From: Acanthornis magna
Lineage: Eukaryota > Chordata > Aves > Passeriformes > Acanthizidae
Direction: 5' to 3'
Assembly (NCBI GenBank): GCA_036785705.1
Contig: JAWUZG010000174.1
Coordinates: 1,318,970 to 1,382,969 of the forward strand
DNA: 64,000 bases
Below the pieces are notes generated by a model. That model saw only the letters and a list, made by a program, of their open reading frames with translations. It was not told where the DNA came from and searched no databases. Positions 12,101-23,200 of this stretch are shown here, piece after piece (the stretch's first letter is position 1; every line of letters starts with the position of its first letter). The translations under genes were made by a program, and so were the position numbers.

Positions 12101-13540
12101 CTTCCAGACCCACATCCCTATCCCAAATCATCAGTGACAAAGAGATTCTATCATCATCCCACTGCAACAAGGATGAGCCTGCGGTGAAGGTAATGCTCCC
12201 CCCTGAACCCCTTTTATTATCAACAAGGTTTAGAGCTGATTTTTCCCAGCACTAAGAATTTCTTTCTCTTTCTTTTACTTTCTTGCTCATATAACTGAAG
12301 TGGCTGAACAGATTTTCTTCGAACATTCCAAAACAGTTGAGGTCTAGCAGAAACAAATAAGGATCTGGAGAGTTAACTCAGAAGGGAGCCTAGGGAATTA
12401 AAAATACTGTAAATTGGGGCCTAAGAGACTGCCCACTTGGAGTGAAGCTGATGGAAGCGCTTAGAGATGATGGGAGAGTGATGTATCCCCAAGAGGGGAT
12501 GTGGGGGCAGATGTGGCACACTGGGTGTGGGGACCACGACCCTCCTTTCCACCTCTGCCCCACAGGGAGCCTGTGCCATGCCAGGGTGGGCAGCCTCTGG
12601 CTGGAGGTACCAAACCTGGTGATGACGAAGAGTTATCATGTCATGGTAATTAACTCATATAGCTCAGAAACTCATCTGGTCTTGCTAATTAACACATTTG
12701 TATGAACCCCTGTCCAAAGGGCTGTTGCAGGGGTTGCAGCTTCAGGCAGTAAAATATTTGGCTTTTTGGGTTGCAAAATAAGACTAAGTGAGATTCCTGT
12801 CCAGGGTTTGCAGACAAGATGTCTGCTGCTCATACCTTGGGCACAGCTCCCCTCTCTGCAGAGTCCCTTCATCTAGGGATAGAAAACATCCATCTAGGAT
12901 GGAAAATAAATGGTCCTATCCCTTCTGCTCTGTGGAAAGCCTTTGCAGCTCCTCAGGGCATGCACATCATGCCCCAGCAGCCTTTGTCTCACTTGGAATG
13001 GGAGATACTTCTTTGGGCTTGTGCTTAAGATTAGGACAACTCCATGGGACTCTTGCTTGTGCTCCAACCTGGATGTTTGACACCTCATAGCTCTTGGAGT
13101 AAGTAACAAAAGCAAGAAAAGGCAGAGGATGTACTCACCAATTCATATGGCAGGGATGGAGATCTCTAGAGGTTCTCTGGACACATGCTCAGGTCACAGG
13201 TTTTTGAAGCAGTAGTAGCAGTGATTTCCAGCAGCTCCTGATTCCCAAAGGGCAAGTACTGATGATTGGCAGCTTCTATTTGGAAAAGAGGGAACCAACG
13301 TGGGAATGTCTCCACTATAAAATTACTGTGTCCCTAAAGGCTCTCTCTACATGTAAACCTGGTGGCCCAACCTTGGCTGAGGATATTAGAGCGTTTTGAC
13401 AGCAGTGAGCACCATGAGACAGGACCCAGATGACTCCTAGGGATCCAGAGGATGCCGGGCCTTGGTGGCACTTTGTCCTTGGAAGATCGGGTGTCTGGAA
13501 GTAGCCAGAGCAGAGTTGGTGAACATCTCTGTGCCCTTGC
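9140..13540. other. Intergenic region CLDN19 to claudin-16-like, no gene seen
   Basis: About 4.4 kb of ordinary AT/GC mix. No exon of a recognised family was found. The AG that precedes the claudin-16-like ATG suggests an untranslated first exon somewhere here, but it could not be located by eye. Confidence 0.5.
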
Positions 13541-13550
13541 AGGTCACCCC

Positions 13551-16243
13551 ATGAGTGCAGCTCTGCAGGTGACAGCATTTGGGCTCGCTCTTCTCTCAAC
13601 ACTCTTCCTACTCCTGGCCACGTGCACGGACTGCTGGATGGTCAATGCTGATGACAGCTTGGAGGTGAGCAGAGAAAACACCTGGAAGGTGAGCAGAATA
13701 GCCACCATTAAGGTGAGCAGACCAACCATCATCTTCTAGAAGAGCAGCTGAGAGCAAGGTGGGTGCCTTGCCATCCATGAGGTTGCACCGTGTCTCCACA
13801 GGCTTGGAAAGGGGACATGGTGGGACAAACCCACGGCTTTTTGAGTTGAAGGATTAGAGGATTATAGAGATAGAGGGATGGAGCAGGAGAAAACAGAGAG
13901 CAGGTATGAGCAGGGAGTCACTGGGACATGTCCAGGTGTAGTGGTGGGAGCCTGAAATCTGCCCTGCTGGGCTGGGAGATCCCTGGGAAGCTGGGGAGAC
14001 TCTGGTGCTTTTTGCATGAGTGCCTTTCTCCTGCCTCTAGGTAAGTCACAAATGCCGGGGCCTTTGGAGGGAGTGTGTCACCAACATGCAGGACGGGGTC
14101 AGGACCTGCGACCAGTATGACTCCATTCTGGCTGACCACCCAGGTGAGCTGACCTGGCCTGGAGGCATTGGTTAAGTTCACAGCTCAGCGTCTTCTTGAA
14201 AGGGAAGAGGGAAGGTGATTTTCATTGCACCCAGCTGCCCTTTGTCAGTCACCCACACCCGCCTAGGGCTGCCCTTGGTCTCCTACCCCAATTGCCTGGC
14301 CTGGGCAGCAATTAGGGGTTCAGCCAGACTTGCCATGGGGTCATCAGGCAGGAAAGAGGCTGTGAAGCTGTGCCACTTAACAAACATGTTCTGGCATGGA
14401 GAGCCTAGGATTTGCAACCCACCATGCTGCAGGCAGAGCAAGGACCATTCCCACTGGCCAAGGACTCATGCCCAGAGCTCAGGGACAGTCACATCAGGGT
14501 AGGGACATTTTTTCTGGCCTGCACAGGGCACATCAAGCCCTGCACAGAGAGCCCTTGTGTTGGGTCATGACACGGAAGAACACAGATTCAGGCAGTGGAA
14601 AAGGAAAGGAGTCAGTATGGACTAAGCAGAACTGTCACCTTGTCTGGGGAGGAGGAAGCTTTGCAGGGCACAGTCCCATCACAGCTGGTGATGTGATCCT
14701 TGCCAGCTCTTTTTCACTGGTATATTGATATTTGCTGTTCAAAACACCTGCTACACAACTTGGAGGAAGAGTGTGGACATCAGTGTCTTCTGCATAAGAA
14801 TATCTTGAGCAGGTGATCACATACCAGGTGCTGATGGGTATGCTTTGAGTTGTTTCATTTCTTGAGCTGGTCTAATCATGGGTTTATAGTCCTTATTAAG
14901 TTTCTGATGAGCTTGTTGAGCACCTTCCCTTGGCCCATGGCAGGGATGGGGTTGGTGGGTTCCAGTGTGATGGGCACTGGTGAGCTGGGTGACTCTAATA
15001 GGGACATGGGCAGAAATCTGGAGTGGAGAGACCTGTTCCTCTGATTATTCCTCATTCCCACTTCTGGTTGTTTTTAACTTCCCTGTCCAGTGAAGATCGT
15101 GGTGACACGGACCCTGATGATCACAGCAGATCTCCTGGCTGGCCTAGCTTTGGCTACGCTGGTCCTTGGGCTTGACTGCATCACATTCCTCAAGGAAGAT
15201 CCTTGTGTCAAACTGAAGATGTGCTATGGAGCTGGAGTCATACTCGGAGCTGGGAGTGCGTAGCTGGGAGAGCTTGGGAGCAGACAGACGTCATGTCCCA
15301 CAGGGAGCTGGGGAGCGTGCTGGGAGCTTGCGGCACCCCCTCAGCAGGGCCTTGGGGAGCACGGGGGATTGTATGGCTCTTTTTAACAAGCCCCATTCCT
15401 CCTAGGCATCCTGGGGCTCGTAGGCTCCGTGTGGTATGCGGTGGACGTCTACGTGGAGAGGGCCATGCTGGTGTCACACAATATATTCCTGGGAGTCCAC
15501 TACGACTTTGGGTGGTCGTGCTGGCTGGGGATGGCTGGCTCCACTGGCTGCTTTGTGGCATCTGTCCTGCTGACCTGCTGCTTCTATGCCTGCACAGGTC
15601 AGTCTGCCTCATTCCACGCCATCCTATCTCCAGTAGCTTTTTGCCCTGCAGGGACATGGGGTGAAGGACCAGCTCGGGGGGCATGGGCTTCTTGCAGGGT
15701 CCAGTCCAACCAAGGGGAACCCCTTTGTGCCGAGCCTGGGGAGGCTACACAAGGCAGAACGGGGCTGAGTGAGAGGCGCCATAAGCCCTATAAGGGCATG
15801 GAGAGGGTGCAGGGGTCCATCCACAGCTGTGGGCCTCCAGGTCCTGGTGAAGGTGTGCTGATGTTCACTCAAAGCCATAGCTGTGCTGGAGCTGAATCCC
15901 TGTCATCAGCCAAAGCCTGGGCCAGTGACTGCAGGGATGTGCTGGTTAAAATCCAGCCCCACCATCAGGGACATTGGGCAGGTGATGCCTCCCCAGACAT
16001 CATGTCCAATCCCTATGCCTGGTCCCATGGGATGGAAGTTAACCCTGCTGGCTGTCCAGGTTCATTTCTCCTGCCTTGTCCCCATGCTGTGGCAGCCCCA
16101 AGTAACCCTGCAACTACCAGCCATGACACAACCTCAACTCTTTCCTGGCAGCCCGCAGCAGCTGCTGTCAACCCCAGAGGCATACCCAGCCCCGGGGCCG
16201 AATGGCCACCAGCAAGATGTACGCCATGGATTCCCGTGTGTGA
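13551..16243 (+). CDS. Claudin-16-like protein, five coding exons, 221 aa
   Basis: Tight-junction four-pass protein of claudin-16 (paracellin-1) type. Exons 13551-13664, 14041-14143, 15091-15255, 15406-15597, 16152-16243; phases agree, 222 codons with stop. From my knowledge of CLDN16, matching stretches include [19 protein letters not shown], CDxYDSILA, VVTRx[25 protein letters not shown] and [12 protein letters not shown]. The signature W29, GLW 45-47, C50 and C61 is present. The C-terminus KMYAMDSRV corresponds to the PDZ-binding end of CLDN16. The ATG lies 8 bp after a good acceptor (tttctctgtg-style tract then CAG), so a non-coding 5' exon is likely. Acidic residues in the first loop fit a cation-selective pore. 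It lies 5.8 kb downstream of CLDN19 on the same strand. Human CLDN16 is at 3q28 beside CLDN1 and P3H2, so this is taken as a paralogue, not the 1:1 orthologue. It has introns, so it is not a retrocopy. Confidence 0.93.
13665..13720 (+). promoter_or_regulatory. Three tandem in-frame splice donors after claudin-16-like exon 1
   Basis: GTGAGCAG occurs at 13665, 13689 and 13713, each exactly 24 bp apart and each preceded by AG. The reading frame stays open through the third site. Use of the second or third donor would add 8 or 16 residues inside the first extracellular loop. Confidence 0.7.
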
Positions 16244-16306
16244 TGGCCAGCGGCACCTCCCGCACCCAGTCTCGATATGGGGTGCTCTCCCTTCCAGTCT
16301 GATCCC

Positions 16307-16312
16307 ATTAAA
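16307..16312 (+). terminator. Claudin-16-like polyadenylation signal (ATTAAA)
   Basis: Common variant signal ATTAAA 64 bp after the stop codon. No AATAAA lies closer. Confidence 0.6.
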
Positions 16313-16319
16313 GAACCAG

Positions 16320-17860
16320 CAACTGTACTGAGACATTTCTGCATCTGCTTCCAGGCTATGATGCAGTCAGATGGCTGCTAAAAGTGAGGGTGTACTGCTG
16401 CAGTCAGTCAGGGAAGGGTTTTTTTTCCCCACTTCCAGCCAGGTTTCATGAAAATAAATCCCAGAAAAGTGTTGCTTTAAGAAAAGATGCCCCTGTTCCC
16501 CGGGAAAGCTGTCAGGACACTGATGGCAGAGTAGCTCCTCTAACATTACTCAGTCCATACTTCGGAGGAATTCAGTGGGAAGTGTTTTCTGCATGGAGCA
16601 ACACTGACTCCATGTGGCTGGTAGCCATGGTCCCTCCCACAGCAGCCCCACTGGAAACCTTCCCTGGGCTTGGACACAGGGCAGCAGCACAGAACTGTGT
16701 GCTCCAAAACTGGGTAAAACCAGGAGTCTGGAACACTTAGTTATCAATGTTTTCATGGGGAATCATCAAGGAACACTGAAGCCATACACACCACACACAA
16801 GGAGGTGAGTCAGTCTGAAGCCTGATGGAGGTGCTCTACCTGCAGAGTGAGGTTTTCAAGTTCATACAAAACAGGAATTCTTTTTTCTAAGTGAATTATT
16901 ATCTTTCTGCACTTGCAAACCATTATGAAAACAAACCAGAACCTGAAACCACCATCAACTCAATCCCCACCACCCTCAATTACTGAATACTGGTTTTGGC
17001 CTCATTTCCTTACTTCTCACCCCAAGCTCAGCACACAGACACCATTGGAGCACAGGGAAGCCAAGCAGAAGTTCCCCAGCACTGTCATCCTGAGAGGTGA
17101 CAGGTCAAGCCCCAGGCCTGAGCTGATGGTGCTGCAGGAGCAGTCAGTCCCCAAAACAGATACATTTGAAGGGACTCATAGTCCCACTCCTGCAGCCCAG
17201 CCAAGCTGCAAAGCACCTGCATCTGAAACTCAGAGGAGTTGCAAGGGTCCTCTTGAGCCATCTGCCCCCTCACATGAAGCCAAAAGGCAGCAAAGTTGCA
17301 GGTTCTCATGCTTCTGCTGGATGGCATGTCTGGGACAAGCCTGTCCCTGTCATCAGCAACGCTCCAGGGACCTGAGAAAGGAGGAAATCCTAACAAGGAA
17401 ATCCAACAGGAATGAGGAGCAGAGAGGAAATGTTGCTGTCAAACAGCAGGGACTGGAGGGCAGGATGCTCACAGATGGCAGAGCCAGGGGATGGGCAGGT
17501 GGGAGCATTAGGTGCTTGGAGAGAGCAAAGCCTGGAGCACTGGAACTGTTGGGACACCTGGAGTGGTTGGGACACTGGAGCCCACAGGAAAATTATTAAG
17601 AGCACAGAGCTCACTAGAATGTAGAAAGGTTCCAAAAGCTGCCCCTGGACAGTCACCCCTTCCTGCAGGGGCTCTGCAGTAGTTCCAAGGGGTGTTGTCA
17701 GAGTGTGGCACAGCTGAGCTGAGACAAGGGTGAACCCCATGCTGAGGAAGCAGCCCCCACTCAGCAGGCTCTCACGACGGCACTGGGGTGCAGCCAGAGC
17801 CCATTTTGGCATAAGGCACACCTTTGTCTCCGTGCTTCTGCACACCTGGGGGAACAGCTG
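16320..17860. other. Intergenic region, no gene seen
   Basis: Between the claudin-16-like 3' end and a CR1 remnant. The longer open frame at 16913-17599 has no recognisable domain and no supporting splice sites. Confidence 0.5.
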
Positions 17861-17869
17861 GCTCCGCAG

Positions 17870-18035
17870 AGCACTCATTGGCTGCCCCAATCCTGAAAAT
17901 GTTCAAGACCAGGTTGGACAGGGCTTGGAGCAACCTGGTCAAGTGGAAGGTGTCCCTGCCCCACTGGTAGGGTATGGGGTGAGGTAAGCTTTAAGGTTCC
18001 TCCAACCCAAACCAATCTGGGATTCTACCATTTGG
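17870..18035 (+). mobile_element. CR1 LINE 3' fragment
   Basis: Contains the CR1 3' region (ttcaagaccaggttggaca, caacctggtc, gtgtccctgcc, ggttcctccaaccc) and ends in a diverged ATTCTACCA. It is non-coding and 5' truncated. Confidence 0.85.
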
Positions 18036-18369
18036 GGGGGGGGGCTCCCTTCTTTTTTTTAAGCACCCTCACATCACCTCAGTGCTGCAAATGCTGCGAG
18101 TCCAGCAAGGGCACAGCCAAGCTGCTCCAGCAAAAACCTCTTGGAAACCCACTGGGCTAGCACCAGGCACTGTGTGCCTGCCCATCCTTCTTCACTGTGA
18201 CTCAATTGCATCTTCATTCCTTTTTTTACTTTCATTTTTCTATGTTTTACCCCACAAGCCTGTATGCCTAAAGACAAAAGCAGTCATTTTTTCCCCAAAC
18301 CTTCCATGAATACTTAACATAAAACCCTTTCATACAAAAGTGGGTTTAAAACACCCAAGCACACGTGGT

Positions 18370-18744
18370 AACTCTTTAAGACCTTTATTAACAGATGCTT
18401 GCAGTTTGACTTGAAAAAATCAGGCGTATATTTCATACAAATTAAAAATGAGGTTCTTAAAAATCTCAACTTGACCAGATATGAAACAATTTACAAACTT
18501 TTAAAGGTATATTGAGAAAAAACAGGCTTTTAAAAAACGTGTTTATCATTTCCAAAAAGAGAATTCTTTAGGTAAAAATAATAAAAACCCCATGCTGCAT
18601 AGATAATGCAGATAGTTCTAGTAATCTGGTCAACAGCAAAAAGCAAGCACTTAAGGTCTTCAGTTCCAATTCTTTTGTTCATTTCTTATTGCTGGAATTT
18701 CATTTTCTTCTTCATTTCTTAAAGTCTTTTCTTTGATGACTAAA
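18370..18744 (-). other. YBX1: YBX1 terminal 3' UTR exon
   Basis: On the minus strand, an acceptor CAG precedes TTTAGTCATC at 18744, and AATAAA lies at 18389-18384. The exon matches my memory of the mammalian YBX1 3' UTR, including the stretch for 'taactatctgcattatctatgcagcatggggtttttatt' (given here only as a description of a conserved block near 18585-18625) and the final segment ending 'ctgttaataaaggtctta'. It joins the donor at 20207 after the stop codon. Confidence 0.85.
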
Positions 18745-20238
18745 CTGAAAAAGAAAGAAAAAATGAGGCTGATCAGACAGGTGACAGAGGGTTACAGGGA
18801 TACTTTGTGTACCAAGACTCACCTGCAAATCAAAAATTCACCCTAAGCTGCCTGTCACATGCTCATAGGACAACCCTCACCAGCTACTGTTTCTTGTCAG
18901 TGCCCCCCCAGCAACCACACCAGCCACCTTCCCGCAGGACCAATGCCAAGGACGCCAGAGAGAGCAGTCAGTCAATTTAAACCCAAAGGGATCCCTCCGG
19001 TCATGGGGAGGGCTGCTTCCACCAGGCTCTGCTGACATTCAGCCACTGCCCAGAGCACAGAAACTAAACCAAATATTCTCCAATGCTCCCAGACAGCAAG
19101 AGGAACCAAGGTGCCAATGTGTACCCTTTTGAAGCCCATGATCTAAGAATTCATCCAGGAGGTGTTGACCACCAGGATGAATACCAGAATCCAACAAATG
19201 TTCACAACAAGTGCACAGAGATCATTGCAGCAAGGCCTGGACAGGGACTGAACAATCCATCTGCAAGTGGAACATGAAGCAGTCGAGCCCATGCAGAGCG
19301 GGTCCCCAAGCGCCCACAGCTGGGAGAGGCTTCAGCTGCTGCTGACACAGAGCCATTCCCCGAGCCCAACCCCTGTGGCCTCTGTCCATGCCATCAATGG
19401 GACCACTCAGTCTGCTCCCACTACAGCCTAAATGCCTCTTCCACTTCCCTGCCCTCCCGGTGATGAGCAAGGAGCAAGTGACTAAAGGAATAGGATACAC
19501 ACATGAGTGAAAGGCAATGCAGAACAAGTAGAGTCCTGGCAATGAAAGTACTCCCAAATTAGCAGAACTGTCCCTCAGAAGTCAGCACCGAACAAGCCCC
19601 AGTTGCAGCCAGGTTCCCTTGCAACTAACCCAGCCTTTGGCCCCTGCCCAGTACACAACCCTCCCCAGCCCATACCTCAGCACTGCAACCACAGCTCCTA
19701 CACACTGACAAAAGCACCATTTCTGCCAGTTTTTCCAGCACTTTGATTAGCTGCTGCTGAGACACTCCTCCTAATTCTGCATCAGTTTTGTAGAAATGAA
19801 TGCCGAGGTCTCAATGCCATCCACCTTTCTGTGGAGACTCAGCTCAGGCACTGATGGAGCTTGGTAAATCCCAGCACGTGTTTCTCCTGACTACTTTCAA
19901 GTCTTTACACTTGCACTGCTTGGATTTCTTGGGGAGCAGAGCCTGCTGTAAGCTTGAACTACCGAACATAGCCAAGATTTTAAGCGTAACAGTATTCCGT
20001 CAATGGCAATTAAGGATTGTAACTAATTCCTCCCAATAAGTCAGCATTGACACAACAAAGCCTGGCAGTTGGGTTCTGCAGGCACACTCACAGACCAGTT
20101 ACAGCATGCATGAGCAAGAAGAGTCCAAATCTTGGAAGGCACAAATTAAAAGAAAGCATCAAAAGACACAGTCAGCAAACGGCATCCCCAGGCCCCTGGT
20201 CACGCACCCGGATGATGGTAGAGATGTTAAGCCGGTAT

Positions 20239-23200
20239 TTACTCAGCCCCGCCCTGCTCAGCCTCGGGAGCGGACGTGTTCTCAGCTGGTGGTTCGGCTG
20301 TCTTCGTCTCTTTGCCATCTTGTGGTTTAGGGTTCTCTGGGCGTCTGCGTCGGTAGTTGAAGTTACGGCGGTACCGACGTTGAGGTGGCTGCTGACTTTG
20401 GGTTTCATCCCCTTGGTTCTCTTTATCTTCTTCATTCCCATCCTCTCTAGGCTGTCTTTGACGAGGAGGACCCCTGAAAGTCAAGCTAGGCTTTAACCAT
20501 GCAGCACCTGAGCATCGCCATGTCCTGGCTCTGTTGCTGAACAAGACCAAAAACAGCAGCTGATCTGCAGCATACCTGCGAAATCTGGGTCTGTAACCCC
20601 GGTACATGTTTTGCCTGACTGGTCTGCCGTCTCCTGCACCCTGGTTGTCAGCACCCTGCAAGACATCAGGCCACAGAACCCCTCAGCCCCAAGCAGAAAT
20701 GTGCTAACAGCACAGCACACCACACTGTGAGGAAGGAGCTGGAAGGGTGTCAGTTCAGTCAAGCTGGGGCAGCAGTTCTAGGGAACAGGTGTGCACAGAG
20801 TGGAGAATCCTCCATTTAATCATATAAATTGAAACACTCTGTTTTTCAGAATCTGTAACAGGAAGACCTTCAGCTTCATGTTACTGCCAAACCTTACAAA
20901 AATCATCTGGGGCACCTACAAGAACTGTCAAAAGGTGCAGCCCATCACCCTGCTCCAAAGCAACCAAGCCCGTTTAGCATCACGTCAGGCAAATGTTACC
21001 TCCACTATCTCTCCCTGCACGGGAGGGTTGGTATATTGTGGACGACGCCCGTAGGGCCTACGCATATAGTAAGGTGGGTACCGCCGCCTGCGATAGGGAC
21101 GGCGTTGCTGGGCTTGACCTTCTGGTATGTTCTCTGCTCCTTCGCTCTTTTCCCCACTCTCACTATTCTGGTAGTTTTGCTGGTAGTTGCGTGGAGGACC
21201 CCTACGACGTGGATATCGTCTGTAATGGTTACGATCTGCTGCATATTTACTGCCCTGCACTGGAACTCCACCAGGTCCTGTAACGTTGGCTGCCTCCGCG
21301 CCCTAAGGAGTGGACATAGCATTAGAGAAACAGTCACCATCCCACCAGCTACAGCATAACAGTCGAGTACCAAGCAATGATTTACATACACATTGTGAAG
21401 CAATGAAAAACCATTCACCTCCTTGGATGTCACCAGGCATTGACTCAAACCACAGGCACCACACCAAAGCCTGCAATCTGAGTTTTCCACGTGCACTCTG
21501 ACACCCGAGAGATGTGTTTACCTTTTCTCCCTCAACCACATCAAACTCCACGGTCTCTCCATCTCCTACGCTGCGGAGGTACTTCCTGGGGTTATTCTTC
21601 TTTATGGCAGTCTAACAACACAACAGTGCAGGCACAACATAAGAATACAAAGGAAGACTTTTTTTTAAGATTACTAAATACTCAAATTCTTTATCTTAGG
21701 AGAAAGACTTGTACTCCTGAAAAATCAATTGAATCATTGGGAAAATCCAGGAAGTCATAAAATGTACCTGTATTACACTGTGGACTATTTGAAATGTGCA
21801 ACAACTTTACCATTAACTGGAAGCACCTGTCAACATGCTGTCTGCTGGCTAAAAACACAGTTTGAAAACAAGGAGGGTAACTCCCACACCACACACTGGC
21901 CATAGGATTCCTAATCAGAGTTTATGATTCAGCATCACTATGAGAGTTATACATTCCTCTGATGCATATACACCAATATATCAGCCTTTCCAATCACCCT
22001 CTTGGATTTGCAGGCCTCCATTATTTCCCACACCACCACAGGACACAGCAGCTTCCGTGTTGCATCCTCTGTAAACGTAATAATGGCCAGATACCAAGAG
22101 ATTTCCTCCTCTGAGGCTTCCAACACCATAGTTTCTACCACAGGACTAATCAATTACTCCTAAATCTACTCCAGCTATCTATTGCACACCAAGGGCTGTC
22201 CTTTCCCAGGTGCCAGCACCAGATAATCCTTTGCATCAGTGGCCACCCGTCAAACAACACTACTAGAACAGACTCAATTTTCAGTGCTCTGCAGTACTGG
22301 ATGACATCTTCAACAGATGAGTTAACACTCGATACACACCGTGCTCAGCCACATACTGCTTTATCAAACACTTTAACTGAACAGCAATACAAGTGTAACA
22401 ACTTTAACAAAAAATAACGGCCACACAATTTGATTAAATTTTTTCCCCTCTAAATGGAACAAAATCAATGGAAAAACATGCCCACAAGTCTCAGTTTAAA
22501 CAACAGTGATTTTAGAGAAAACCTTATTACAACAGCAGCCAGTCCAACAGCTTTTTGTGATACCTGAGCTATGTAACAGGGATGGAGAAAAGCATACAGA
22601 GCTGGAACCTCTCAAACAAGCTGATTTCTTTCAGATTAAACCCCTATAACTGTTCTATTGTACAAAATATTACACTAAAACAAATCATTACCAAACTGTG
22701 ATTTCAGAAACATAGACAGCAGTTACATGACAAGCCCTGTAACATGACCAGTAAGTCAAGGTCACTTACAGGCGACCCTACTTGCAATTCGGATCTGAAA
22801 GCTTCCCCTCAGGGTATGTATAACCTCTCACAAACCAGTGCCTCTAATAGTTGGTAATTTAGACAAATAACAAGCAAGAAGCTGAGAGATGATAAACACA
22901 AAACTTTCCAGGCATTGCTTTTCCCTTCCTTTTCCCATCAGTAGCATATCCCTAACTTGAGACAAAAGAATGACCCATGGACTCCTAAATTCCAGAAGTA
23001 AACTAAGAATTCTTTGTGGGCTGCTTACTGATGAGATAGTGAGTCAGAATGGGCAAAAAGCAAATTGCTGATCACAGCCTTGCAATTCAGACAAAGAACT
23101 AAACTAAGGCAAACTTGCTCCATGAAGTAAGACCCAGGTGTGGTGTGCACTCTTGGGCTGTTTTCCAGAGGTTTACCTGTTTGCCATACATTATATCTAC

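Noticed and set aside
13551..16243. Claudin-16-like as retrocopy or pseudogene
   Set aside because: Five exons with correct phases, intact frame and a polyadenylation signal.
16913..17599. 228-codon plus-strand frame
   Set aside because: No domain, biased composition, no splice or promoter signs; treated as chance.
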